Assembly (NCBI GenBank): GCA_015680685.1
Contig: MNCI01009412.1
Span: 424,299-467,577 of the forward strand
Origin: Gnetum montanum
Lineage: Eukaryota > Streptophyta > Gnetopsida > Gnetales > Gnetaceae
Length of the DNA stretch: 43,279 nucleotides
Reading direction: 5' to 3'
Part shown: positions 1-11,264 of the stretch, one piece after another
Layout: the number at the start of each line of letters is the position of its first letter
Numbering within the stretch: the first letter of the stretch is position 1
Translations under genes and position numbers: made by a program
Notes under the pieces: model-generated
The model's database searches: none
Told to the model about the DNA's origin: nothing
The model's input: only the letters and a program-made list of their open reading frames with translations

Positions 1-420
1 CATCTTGATCATAGCCAATTTCCTCAATTTCCAACGTTAATTTCAAGAAAATCTTTTAAAAAGTCAGTATTTTCAAGTTATCTCATGTCACTAGGTACAT
101 GATATCGCATACGCGATATCACGTCGGATGAGATATCGCGTACGTGATGTACCATACATGATATCGCATCCTTGCCACCTATAAATAGGTCACCCCCTGC
201 AACTCTTAGTGTCATTTTGTCATTCACATGGGGGCAGTTTTTGAAATTTTTCTCTCCAAATTACGATTGAACGACCCTTGCTTTTCTCACTCTATCTTGC
301 TTGCTAGTGCTTCGATTTTCGTTTCATCTAAACATACTTGAACCTGGAGTGTTCAAGTTAGTCGTGGGGAGGGACACTTGCTGAAAAGTGCCTAACTTTT
401 TTGAAATTTATCATTGCCCA
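1..420 (+). repeat. Probable partial LTR or promoter remnant with palindromes and a TATA box
   Basis: Bases 95-172 hold a dense set of near-palindromic words built on GATATCGC and GCGATATC, including a perfect 8-bp inverted repeat around a 4-base spacer at 101-120. A TATAAATA box follows at 180-187. That arrangement, palindromes just upstream of TATA and then a pyrimidine-rich leader, is what the LTR of element A also shows, so I read this as the U3/R part of another LTR whose left end lies outside the window. No primer binding site or partner LTR was found. It could instead be a solo LTR or a different promoter. Confidence 0.4.
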
Positions 421-2149
421 AAGGACATCATCTAGGGAAATTAACTCTAACACTTGGAATAATTGTTCCTAAAAATCATTTAACTCTTAGGCATACTAGG
501 AAACTAAAATGGCAACCACCTACATCATAGGACTCATTATTACAAAATTTTGGGCACTATCACATGTGATAACCTAAGATCATTAATAAAGGCAAGTAGT
601 AAGGTATAACTTGACTTAAAAAACAACTTTACTAACGCTTGGTCCGTGTGATTGCATATGGCCCTGAAATGTGGACAACAAGAGCGTCCTACTTAAGGAG
701 GAAAGAAACAATCTTGGAGAGGTGGAAGACAAGGTCCTACCAGACAACATTTAGAATAGGAGGAGCAATCATTCAGCATTCATCAAGATGAACCTCCTAC
801 TAGATAGTCTGGGTAGGCAGAAGGAGGAACTACTACAGCACCTGAACCGGGACAACAACTCACATTGCCCCAAGCTTGTGTTCAGGCTATCCATGAGAAG
901 TCCACATTCGATGCTGTGATTGTGGAGTTGAACTTTGAATCCCAATGTTTGTACTATGAGAATTGATGTGTAAAAAGCATACAAAAAGATAGCTCCATAA
1001 AATTTATCCCTTATTTTATTAATAAATTGGTGGTCAAATCTTGGTACAAAAGCTCTTAAAATCAACTTGATAAAATGGTGATAAGCATCATGCATCAAGA
1101 ATTTTGAAGCCTATGCATCAAGGAAGCTCCTCTAGTAGACAATTGAGAATAAATCATAACCAGGGTCTTCTAGATGATCTCTTCTTTTGAATGCATAGTT
1201 AACAAAACTTTGGGTAATTCTTTCAAGTTTTGAAACTTCATTTAATCAAAAATATAATAAAAATGAGCAAATACATAGCTAAATCCCTTGCTCATGAATT
1301 TCTAAAAGGGTTTTATGTAAAGAATCATTGATATATTGAATGAGAAATAAACACCTCTTATTTTCTAAAGCTACTGAGGCCTAGACATGATTATTGGTGA
1401 CTAAATTATTTTTACTACTAGAAAAAAATTTAAAGATAAAATGAAAATCCTATGAGGGAACCTAAGCTCTAAAGCCTTTTAAATCATGTTTCTATAAAAT
1501 GAATCCTTTGCTAGATTAGCTAGTAGTAGCTTGATGATTTTCCCAGATTCAGAATAGTTCTAGATCTTGTCACTCAATACCTTCTTATTGAACTTCCAAA
1601 CTTTTGTATTTTTAATGTTTGGTTCTACTCTTCCATAGAGCTGTTATGCCTTCTTAACATTGATGTTGATATAGTACATTTTACTTTTCCTGAATCACAA
1701 CTTATCTTTTTCATACATTGTTTTTACTATTAGGTGATTTAGAACATCTCTAATGAGGTTTGTCTTGGGCTTGAAGCCAACCTTATGAAGGCCTTTTTTC
1801 TCATATATTCTACCATTCTTTCATTGATTCTATGTATAGAAGGACTAATAGTATTAAATCATGTTTTTTTATCAAAGCTAAATAGGTCCACTTCTTCTAC
1901 TTCTAGATCTAATCATGTGACATCAATCCATTGTTGAAGCTAATAGACGTTCAAATTAAACTATTGCAAGTATTTAGAGAAGGAAAAACATCCTAGAATT
2001 TCTAAGGTACCTCTTCTTTCTCTTTGTGAGATATCTTGGTTGGTTTTTAATGAACTTTATGAGGACTCTAGAGACATAACTTCACACTTCAATGATTGTT
2101 CTATCTCTACTCTTAGCTCTATTTTAGCTCTTCGCTTTGCTTGTTAATG
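421..2149. other. AT-rich degraded DNA without a recognisable gene
   Basis: I translated the plus strand across part of this stretch and inspected the minus-strand open frame at 769-1098. None shows a known motif, and stops are frequent. Short charged stretches around 640-870 on the plus strand hint at an old coding sequence but match nothing I recognise. The last five bases before the next element (2150-2154, GTTGT) are the target site of element A. Confidence 0.5.
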
Positions 2150-2154
2150 GTTGT
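2150..2154. repeat. Left target-site duplication of element A (GTTGT)
   Basis: GTTGT directly precedes the TG that opens the 5' LTR, and the same five bases directly follow the 3' LTR at 19743-19747. A perfect 5-bp duplication is the normal footprint of Ty3/gypsy integrases and fixes both ends of the element. Confidence 0.93.
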
Positions 2155-3507
2155 TGAAACACCACAAAAATTTTGAGTTTGGCTCTTGTCCGACAAGAAG
2201 CAGATCCCCGTGACCCTCAGACGACGTTGGCTACATTTGAAGTCACACATTGCAATTTTGAGGATCGAAACACTCGGTTTTTACCAAGTGTTGTGCCAGT
2301 GTCTACGCTCAGCGTCTATGCCCAGTGTATATGCCCAGTGTCTACGCCCAGCATATACGCCCGACACCCAGCATACACGCCTCACATGTATGCTCAGCAG
2401 GTGCAACAGGAGCAAGAATTGAAGTAAGTCGATGGCCAACATTCATCAGGGTATACGCCAGCATCCATCAACATATATGCCTAGCGTATACACCAGCATC
2501 CATCAGTGTGTACGCCCCAGCGTATACGCCAGCGTCCATCCAAGTTCACACGCCCACCAAGTCTGACGTATACACCCAGCGTATACGCTAGTCTGATGTA
2601 GCGTATACACCCAGCGTATACCATGTTTCTAAATTGTACGCACCCGGTCGACGCGCCACATGTCCCATGACCCGATTTTCCCGGTAAAACCCCACCTATA
2701 AAAAGCCCAGTTTTCCGCGTTTTCAAGGTCAAAAAAAAATGTACCAGAGCAGACCCAAGAGCAATTACGCTACAAACCAAAGCCTAAAACCCTCTACGCT
2801 GGAAGTCTTGTATGCTGAGCACAGTCTCTACGCTCCGCCTACCGTGCGAACCAGCTACCTCCCTACACCCACCGGGGCTTTACGTCCGCCTTGTGTTCAG
2901 CCACAACTGCGTTAGACCGATGCACCACATTTCCATTTCATAATATAGTTTACAGTTTACAGTTTACGCTGCGTTCACGTTGTTTCTGCTTACACTAGTT
3001 TACATTTACGCTCTGTTTACGCTGTCTACGCCCTGTTTACACTATTTACGCTGTATACGCCTTGTTTACGCTATACACTGTCTACGCTCGTTTACACTTA
3101 CACGCCTTACGCTGTCTACGCTCTATTTACACTACGCTGTCCACGCTCTGTTTACGCTGTACGCTGTCTATGCCTTGTTTACACTGTTTTGGCCTATGCT
3201 TAGTTTACACTGCATATATCAGTTTACACTGTTTACACTGTTACGCTGTTTACAAATTGTTTACGCCCTGTTTTCACTGTTCGCCCATTTTACGCTCGTT
3301 ACACAATTTAGGTATAACCCAGCGTATAACACTTCGGTGGCGCTTGGGGAAATCCTTGTCTGATCTACGTGCAGACCACCCAAGGTACCCTACCTTCGTA
3401 CATTCCAGCTCACCCTCAGGTGAAGGTAGGATCATCTATGCTCATCCTGCGATCCCGCACTCTCTGTTTCTCCTTCCAGCCAGGGACCGACGATTTCGGG
3501 CGGTACA
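2155..3507 (+). repeat. 5' LTR of element A
   Basis: The LTR opens with TGAAACACCAC and closes with GGTACA five bases before the primer binding site. It matches 18378-19742 throughout. The U3 part (about 2285-2625) is crowded with variants of AGCGTATACGCC, whose core GCGTATACGC is a perfect palindrome (exact copies at 2520-2529 and 2579-2588). Downstream of the TATA box, 2945-3300 is made of short degenerate repeats such as GTTTACGCT and GTCTACGCC. Open frames in this region are by-products of these repeats. Confidence 0.94.
2697..2703 (+). promoter_or_regulatory. TATA box of the 5' LTR
   Basis: TATAAAA lies in a GC-richer context after the palindrome-rich U3. It is conserved at the same place in the 3' LTR (18933-18939). 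Transcription would be expected to begin roughly 30 bases downstream, which marks the U3/R boundary near 2730. Confidence 0.75.
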
Positions 3508-3512
3508 GAAAT

Positions 3513-3529
3513 TGGCGCTAGAAGGAGGG
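3513..3529 (+). promoter_or_regulatory. Primer binding site complementary to tRNA-Asn
   Basis: TGGCGCTAGAAGGAGGG is complementary to the 3' end of plant tRNA-Asn(GUU) as I recall it (…CCCTCCTTCTAGCGCCA). It lies five bases after the LTR end, the usual spacing. Element D keeps a mutated version at 36857-36873. Confidence 0.8.
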
Positions 3530-3554
3530 CCTCTGCTTAAACAAAGTGACTGTA

Positions 3555-3840
3555 TGCTCCTCAGCGTCTACACTCATTAGCATTTTTGCTGCCCTGTTTA
3601 AACCCCCGACTCTCAGCATCTACGCTGTCAACCTCCCAGTGTCTACGCTACATGCTTACGCCAGCGTCTACGCTACACACTTACACCAGCGTGTACGCTA
3701 CACGCTTACGCCGTCGTCTACGCTGCACACTTATGCCAGCGTCTACGCTACACACTTAGCATCTACGCTGCTCGCAGACCAGCGTCTAGGCTGCACATTT
3801 ATGCTGTAGAGTTGTCTACGCTGGCCACATACACTCAAAC
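3555..3840 (+). repeat. Leader tandem repeats between primer site and gag
   Basis: The untranslated leader consists of imperfect repeats of about 25-32 bases built around CAGCGTCTACGCTACAC, with TTACACC or TTACGCC spacers. They are relatives of the LTR motif, so the same word family runs through U3, U5 and leader. The open frame beginning at 3546 is a product of these repeats and not a gene. Confidence 0.7.
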
Positions 3841-3865
3841 AGTTTTACATACACAATCTATCATC

Positions 3866-6800
3866 ATGAATCCTGTAAACACCACTGCTGCCACTACCCA
3901 AGACATTAACATCTCAGACACCATGGCTGCCCAGCAGTCTGTCACACCACATTTGGGAGGGCAATCCACAATGGGGCCCCGTTGGTCTTTGAGGTTACAA
4001 GGGAGAGATCCAGCCGCTAACGTTATAACCCAAGATGAGTATAACTTCATCTGCATTAAGATACAAGCCAGCCTGGCAGTGGATCGGGCTGAAATCGAAG
4101 TGAAGAGACAATTCAAACTCTTTTACAGGGGAGGACACGAGTTCATCCCTTCCCCATATGATGTAATCCCTGTTCCAGAACAATTCTTGGAGCTCTTTAC
4201 TCATCTCCTTCTACACAGGAGCCAGTCATTGGACCAACCCGCGCTAGAGCCTCAGCTTGAGGAAGAAGATGAGTTCACTGCCCAATCTGAGCAGGGAGAC
4301 TCATACCACACCTTGAGCCCCCAAGCATAGATCAACTCCATTTTCCATCCCGAGAAAGGAGAAGTCTTGCCCGTACAACGCCCTAGATTTTCCAAAGTTT
4401 AGATGCCACCACCGAAAACGCCAACACTTGTACACATTCCACTCCCGAGCGATCCCCAACCTCATACATTCCCTCTAACAGTTACCCCTAATGCAGCTGC
4501 GGACCCATCCTCACAAGCATCGCCTCCTCATGATGGCATGGGACCAACGTTACCACCTCGCGTAATTGGGATGCCGCATGTGATCCCCGCGTCTACATTA
4601 GCTCACTTCATACCCCATATCCAGACGCATACAGCTCCCCAAGGAGCCCCAACCCAACAAGGAGTCTCCGCATACAACGTAGCGGAACAATGGCTAGCAA
4701 GGGGGGCGTCATCATATCAAATTCCCCATCACCACGTCCCGCCACACGCAATCCCCCCAATCAATGCTCCTCAAGCACAGCCCCAGCTGTAGCAACAACA
4801 ACAACCACAACATTTTCCTTTTAACATCTCAGCCTTAGCACCGGCCGTCGTTAACTACCCACAGGCACAACCGCCAATCACCCAACCTTCGGCTTTTCAA
4901 CTTGTGACCCAACAATCTAGCTCGTATGCAGCCCCACACCCCCATCCTGTAGCTTCACTGAGCACCCAAGATTGGGCGAACGCTAAAAAATTGATGCAAG
5001 AATTAATAGATGAGGTAAAGCGCCTCAAAACAGTCATTGATGGAGGGCTGAAAGTAGTAGATTTCTACAATGATGACCCTATCAGCTCCTCCGTCCTGCC
5101 ATTGACTTTGCCCAAGGGTGTCCCCCTCCCAATGCTGACTAAGTATAACAGGGAGACAGACCCCAACTCCCACCTCATCACGTTCAGATTAGAGTGCGCA
5201 CTCCTTCAGGCATGGCCCCACTCAATACTACGAGTATTCCCCATGTCCCTCGCGGGAAAGGCACTCGACTGGTACCGGGCCTTGCCCAGGAATTCCATCC
5301 TTTCCCTGGATGACCTTTTACACCAGTTTGTGACCAGGTTCAAGTATAAATTGAAACCTGAAGCAACACTGGAGAGCCTCATGCAGATCAAGCAAGCATC
5401 GCTCGAACCAATGCAGAAGTTCATCCAAAGATGGAGCGCAGCTCTCAACAAGTTGCACGACCTAATCTCTCCAACATATCTGCTCACGATACTGAAAGGG
5501 GCTATCAATGACTTCTTTAAGTCCAAACTTTATTACCTCAATGTGCGTGATCTGAATCAAGCATTTGAACAAATCAAAAACATAGAGGAAGTTGCTCAAA
5601 ACAGCAACAACCTTGCGTACCTGGCCTTCAGAAACCAACACACTAAGAAAGACAAAGAAAAGGCCAAGGAGACTATAGCAGCAATAGCAGGGGAACAGCA
5701 AACAAACACCACACATTAATACAAACCACCCGTTCCCCGCACTAACTACTATCAGCCCTCTTCCACAACAGCCCCAGAGTCGTCATCACAAAACCCGATG
5801 AACCGTACGCGTAACTTCGAGAGGAAGGAACCCTCTTAGTACACGCCTTTACCGATGAAGCCATCCCAGCTCTTTGATCAACTCTTAAAGGCTAGATTGA
5901 TGCAACACAAGCAATTGTCCCCAGCGGCTATCCAAAGACATAACTGGTTCTGTCAACTTGTATAGAACCCAAGCTTGGCAACGCCGGATGAGCTGCCCGT
6001 GCCCAAAGTATTCAGGATGGATCGCTTTTGCGACTATCACCAAAGCAACGGGCATGGAACGGACTACTGCTTCACCCTGAAGCAAGACATCCAAAGGATG
6101 ATTGATGATGGCAAGATCACCTTTGACGGGGCTAACCCCGTCCAACCGTAGAACTAGACCATGGGGGTGTATAAAGACCCCTTGAACGCTAAAGAGACAC
6201 CGTACGTAATTACCTCAATCTATTGTGATGATGACTCTCGCACACCCCGCATCAACACCATATATCTTGAAAACAAATAAGAAACATCTAACAAACCATT
6301 CGTGGTTCAGATCCCTCCCGCTAACTCTGCACCTCAATCACCTCACGCCCCGCAGCGGCCATTCGTAATCCGAGTGCCCTCCACCATACCCACCTCTAAC
6401 GTCAGGACGCGGCAACAACCATACATAGTGTGCATCCCTCCGGCTAACCCCGCAGGTACACCAACCCCTCACACTCAGCCTGCCCCTTTCGTAGTTTGAG
6501 TACCACCTGCCGTTGCAACGACAGAGGCCCAGCCTTCGCTAAGGCCAACCCCATACGTCGTCAGACTACCGATGCAAACTCCTGCCCAATTGTACACACA
6601 GCCCCGTCCTGCTCCCTACATCGTAAAGGTTCTTGGGTAATCCCAGACTCCGAGGTCAACTCCACCTCTATGTGACACACGAGAATGTCTGGCAGATAGG
6701 CTTACATGAGAACGCTTGGAGAAAGAGCGCCAACGGCTAGCTCTGGGGGCACCTAAGCCCACTCCCCTAAACTCTATACCCATGTCATCATCTAACGATC

Positions 6801-7957
6801 AACCAAGTGCCGGCAATGAAGGTGAGTCGTCTAAAAGACATGAATCATCTAAAACGACAGCTCCGAAAACTGAAAAGCCAAAAAAACGAGAGATAAAATT
6901 GGTGGGTCCGATGGATCCAGTCAGCACCGATAGAAACACCCCCAATAGTGAAAATTTTGCAGCCACCTTGACACAAGTCACACAAGCATTAAAACAAAAG
7001 AACACTTCACTAAGCTTGTATGACTTAGTCCTAACATCTCAAACACATCAGGAAGCTCTGGTACGCATGTTAACATCAATCCCGATAAGCGAGGACTTAT
7101 CCCCAAATGAACCCTCCATCCATGCGGTGATGTTCTCACCTCGTGGGACTACTCCTAAGCCTCTAAGTTTTCATGATGACAACATCAAGGTGGATAAGAA
7201 AACAAAGGAGGTAACAACAGCACCCATGTTTATAACAATATATATAAACTAGTTTAAAATACATAGGGTCCATGTAGACGATGGAGCTACGACAAACGTT
7301 GTGCCGTACCACATCATTGAACAACAAGGACTTACTGAACTACTTAAACCAACCATGACTACATGTTTAAGGTCATTCAGTGGGTCACGCGTAATGGTGA
7401 AAGGTACAATAACCTTAAACTTCATAGCGGGAGATCAATTCCCAACATCTACCGATTTCCTAGTAGTGGATGAGATGCCAGGGTTCAACCTAATTCTGGG
7501 AAGACCCTGGTTAGCCCAACTGAGAGCTGTCTCCTCGCCTATACATCAAGAAATTCACCTGCCTTATGAAGGTGGAGAAATCTTCATACACGGTGCAGCA
7601 GCTACTCCTATTATCTCGTTGCATATGGACATGGACCAAGGCTCGGAAGTCGAACTTGAAAAACCTAGCCAAAATAACAAGAATCCGCAACCATCAGTAA
7701 GCAGTAAATCTTCTGACATGGAATAAAAGCCTCCTCAAACAGAAACGTCTGTACCTCCTCAAGTAGAAGCTAATATAGAGCTCCCTACGGACACTAAAAT
7801 ATCTGAAGACGCTAACACAAAAGACATTCCATCAGAAGTCCCTTGGGCCGAATTACCATTTAATGTAATCAACGAAGGGGACGTTGAATACTGGATCATA
7901 CCTCTTGAAATGTCGTCTAACATTAAAACAAAAAAAATCAAAAAATTACTGAAATGA
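3866..7957 (+). pseudogene. gag-pro: gag-pro polyprotein of element A (14 internal stops, no frameshift)
   Basis: One reading frame runs from ATG 3866 to TGA 7955-7957 (1364 codons counting the stop) and is interrupted only by stop codons: TAG at 4328, 4400, 4790, 5837, 5963, 6149, 6155 and 7250; TAA at 5717, 6278, 6638 and 7724; TGA at 6497 and 6707. An N-terminal block (3960-4330) precedes a proline/glutamine-rich linker. The capsid-like retrotransposon gag domain lies at about 5040-5640 (DWYRALP, FVTRFKYKL). A zinc knuckle of C-x2-H-x4-H-x4-C form is at 6029-6070. Six proline-rich repeats with PFVV or PYIV cores follow (6299-6640). The aspartic protease is at 7270-7600, with active-site D-D-G-A at 7277-7288 and an ILGRPW motif. 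The terminal stop is real, because element D ends its homologous protein at the same point. The protein would form the virus-like particle and process the polyprotein. Confidence 0.9.
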
Positions 7958-7970
7958 TACTATCAAAAAT

Positions 7971-8310
7971 AGTCCGAAATGACGTTAAACTACAAACAGT
8001 CCGAAATGACGTTAAACTATAACAAGTCCGAAATGACGTTAAACTACAAACAGTCCGAAATGACGTTAAACTATAACAAGTCTGAAATGACACTAAACTA
8101 CGATAAAATAGGAAAACAATTAAATGTCACTCCCAGTCCGAAATGACATTAAACTATCATGTCCGCAATGACAGAAAACTAGCCACGATTAGCAATGATC
8201 GGTTGACCGAGAAATCTATCCACGTCCTCCAAAACATTTCCTGATTACGCAAGGGGCCCAGAATGGCCATAAACTATGCAAAGGGCCCGAAATGGCCATA
8301 AACTAGTACA
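7971..8310 (+). repeat. Hairpin tandem array after gag-pro
   Basis: At least four 27-bp units with core AGTCCGAAATGAC and spacer TTAAACTA start 14 bases after the gag-pro stop, followed by diverged units. Each core is a small inverted repeat (GTC…GAC). Diverged units keep pairing with other bases: AATGTCA…TGACATT (about 8123-8150) and GGCC-N6-GGCC (twice at 8254-8300). The array sits between the converging 3' ends of gag-pro and the antisense gene, so it could form RNA structure in either 3' UTR. A related array follows pol (16835-17390). Confidence 0.8.
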
Positions 8311-8510
8311 TGCTTTTCGATTTACTTTTATAATCACATTTCAGTAATACACTTAAAACAGAAAAGAAACCAAAATATTTTTACATGTCTATCTCATGAT
8401 AAACTCAAAATCAAAAAAAAATATTTATATAGTTATTACATACAATCAACTGTCTCTGTCCATCCCACAATCTTCAAGTTACAGTTCTAGTATAAATCAG
8501 ATCTAAAATG
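8311..8510. other. AT-rich spacer, probable 3' UTR of the antisense gene
   Basis: No coding signal is seen. The stretch lies just beyond the stop codon of the minus-strand gene and beyond the hairpin array that follows gag-pro. It is A/T-rich, as expected of plant 3' UTRs. I could not pick a convincing polyadenylation site. Confidence 0.4.
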
Positions 8511-8714
8511 CTAAACATCTGGGACATGACGATCGTCCCTCTTGGACCCGCTAACATCAAAGGCCTTTGCTCCACTGGGGCCAACTCCTTCAGTTTCACC
8601 GCCACCTTCATCCTGGAAAGACAAAAAAAAAGAAATAACCAACACGAGAACAAGCGAATGTCAAGATTTCAAAAATTATTCAATCAACTAACTTCATAAA
8701 GTTGAAATGCTTAC

Positions 8715-9499
8715 CATAGGAGATCCCCCCAAGCCAAATTCCAATCGCCGCAAGATTTCCTCTTCGGAAACACTTGCCTAATCTGTCCCATCGAGACCCA
8801 AGTCAACATCTGCCAGAGCCTTTCCCTTCTCAACATCCGACCAGGTGGGACGTTTCAAAGGGAACTCCCCCACTGACACCTCCCCAGAAGCGGTTGTTAT
8901 CCGCCGTTTAGGGGATTCCATCTCTACAATTGTGTTTTGGGCGAATGTGTCAAAGGTAGAGCGCAAACCAAGGCCTTCCACAAACATTTCCAACTGTCGC
9001 TTCTCAATAGACACTTCTTTTAGTGACTTCTTATACTGGTGCTTGTGGTTCTTCTCATCTTGCCCCCATTTGTGTACTTTGGAGGTGAAAGCCTTCTAGT
9101 CGTGGCATTTGGTGTTCAGCAATTCGATTTGAGCCCTACACTCCCCTAGTCTCCGTATCAATCCTGCGTGACGATTGAGTAGGTTCCAATACCTCGTATA
9201 CGTGACCTCAGAGGTCTAACAAGAGTGATCATTGTCTAATCTGGCTACGGTGAATTTGTATTGGGCCTTCAGATCGTCACGTTCCACCGTTAGTTCAGAA
9301 ACCTCTTTCTCTTTCGCCTGAATCTGGAGCCACAATTGCTCAATGGATCGCCTACACGTCCATACTGCTTTAGCATTGTGAACAAAGCCCTCTGCTACCT
9401 CTTCGTAAACGGGTCTGGGCACTTGTTCAATTTCTGGGGAAAGTGTGGGCAAACTCTCCATGTTGACAGTCTCGGACGGATCCCACCTCAGTTGGGCAC
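8715..9499 (-). other. Coiled-coil exon 6 of the antisense gene
   Basis: This exon encodes about 262 residues. A heptad-rich helix runs from VWTCRRSIEQLW through KEKEVSELTVERDDLKAQY to the second half (KNHKHQYKKSLKE, EKRQLEMFVEGL). The tail is acidic. TAG stops lie at 9218, 9098 and 8780. The exon is clearly homologous to 42020-42790 on the minus strand of element D. For example, VWTCRRSIEQLW aligns with LWECKHSNKFLW, and a 62-codon block aligns without a gap. A dimerisation or scaffold role is an inference from the coiled coil only. Confidence 0.75.
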
Positions 9500-10133
9500 C
9501 TATCCATAGGGAAAAGACAAACATTAGAACAGACAAAATAGGGAATCAAACTCTAACATAGTAAGGATCTTTGGATGTTCCCATACCTATTTTAGGATGG
9601 ATCCCTTCGATCCGCTCAACGACCTCTTTGGCCACACCAGCTACGAAATCCCTTTTACTTGGCATTTCCATCCAAGCAATAGGTCTGTCAGGGCGCGACG
9701 TGCTGACCTTAGGCGGCACTTCAGGGGGAATCTCTGGCTTCTTCTCATGGATGGTCTCGCTCTCCTCTGAGTCAAATGAAAAATCCACAATGAGATAAAA
9801 ATATATTAGGCTACACAACTAAGTAACGAGACATACCATTCCCTCCAGTCTCCTCCGATGTGGAAGGGGCTCCAAGGTCCAAGTTGCCTGTGAGAAAATT
9901 ACTGAACATCTCTTCAGTCTCCGCCTGATCATCTAGTGGTTCAGTGTTTCCAGTTCCTTCCCCCAGCACTTCAATCCTTCCCGCCGGGTCAGTTAACTCT
10001 TCATCCTCAGGTATAGTCTACAAATCATGTCTCTTGACTTCTCAACACAAAATAGATGAAGTTAGTCGCATACAATGATTAATCGTTAAAACTATCTGCA
10101 AGATAAGTGAAGTAAAGAAAATGAGAGGTTTAC

Positions 10134-11174
10134 CAGGTATTTTAAACCGAATCCGCTTTACTTTGGGCAGTTCAATTTCATTGGTCTCCTCAACTGTGTG
10201 GTCACACTTCGCCAACTTTGATTTGGCTTTGCCTATTGTGTCCTTGACTATCCGCTCCGCCTTTTTGGCAGTGTAGGATACTTCGTCCGGTTCCAACCCT
10301 ACACTGTTGCGCGTATGGAGTGAGGCACCAGACGATCCACTCGTAGTGATCGTAAGGGATTCATCAATCCCCTCGGGAGCATCTTGGGACTTAGCCGTGT
10401 CGAATAGGTGGTTTACCTAGGGGCAAGATAACTAGTTCCTATTGCGCAAAACATATCTATCCTCCCCACGAACCACTAAAAATTCAGCCAAACGACGAAC
10501 ATAACCGGCAAGAAAGGCAAAGGTGAAATGGGACTGAGCGTCTATGTTCGAACGTAGCCACACTATCTCTTTAGTCATGCCCAATAATAAGAATTCAGCC
10601 CAATTGTAGCGCATGCCATCCTCTAGAACAGTACGCACGACTCGCACTGCTTCAACCCCGAGACTCTTAACCTGCAATAAAGTCTTCGGAAACAGACACA
10701 CCCGAAATAAGGGGTGAAGCTCATTGACTTCGTCAACTTTCGTCCTCCCATGCATTGGAAATCCTTTGGCGCCTTTCGTCACCCCTAACCAATCCTCTAA
10801 AGCGCGGATCGTGTGAATTTCTTTGTGCGTCCTATCTAAAACAATCTTAACACCACCTGTAGGCACACCAAACAAGTTTGCAAAAAATTGGGGTGATAAT
10901 TCAAAAATTATTTTAACACCCTTAATACGAGCGCTATAGCGAGAAACAGATCTGTCGAACGAATCCACGATCCTGATCATCTCTGCTATAGACACGTTCG
11001 GGCTAGGGGCCGCGAAGAGCACCATGAGGCCGGCATGTTCTAAACAGGCAATAATGGATGGCGGGGCTTTTACCAGTAACCACTTCTAGGCGGCAACGGT
11101 TTCACCGAATTTCATGGAGAGAGTCGCTTCAGTCCGCCTGGTCACAACAGAATCTCCGCTAGAGGTAGTGCCAA
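10134..11174 (-). other. Central domain of the antisense gene (exon 3), reminiscent of plant mobile-domain proteins
   Basis: Exon 3 encodes about 347 residues. The first half has the pattern FELSPQFFANLFGVPTGG, followed by HPLFRVCLFPKTLL and a long helical part with EFLLLGMTKEIVWL. This order (LLGVP-like strand, HPL, then a hydrophobic helix pair) recalls the plant transposon/mobile-domain families often found in Tat antisense ORFs, but no catalytic motif is evident and the match is weak. The exon end is basic (KVKRIRFK) and could be a nuclear localisation signal. Three TAG codons interrupt the exon; the one at 10419 sits in CCC-TAG-GTAAAC, which imitates a splice donor, but reading straight through gives a sensible frame to 10134. 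Confidence 0.5.
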
Positions 11175-11264
11175 CTATAGAGACAAATCCAACACCCTCA
11201 TATTATTTTAACACTTGGCGATGGAACAAACACATCACGACATCTAGAAAACATTGCCACTTAC

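Noticed and set aside
769-1098. Minus-strand open frame of 109 codons
   Set aside because: No motif, no relative in the window, ordinary length by chance in such sequence.
3513-3529. tRNA gene fragment
   Set aside because: Only the 3' complement is present, at the primer site position; no cloverleaf sequence surrounds it.
2173-3580. Open frames within the 5' LTR
   Set aside because: They result from repeat units lacking stops, overlap each other in several frames, and have no domain.
10096-10133. Intron 3 ending at CTTGCAG (38 bp)
   Set aside because: Too short for a plant intron and leads to a bad frame; the acceptor ending at 10041 gives 93 bp, a fitting branch-site word (CTAAC) and the right phase.
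10041-10417. Splice donor at CCCTAG-GTAAAC near 10417
   Set aside because: Reading through gives a continuous sensible frame to 10134, and TAG is explained by CAG decay.
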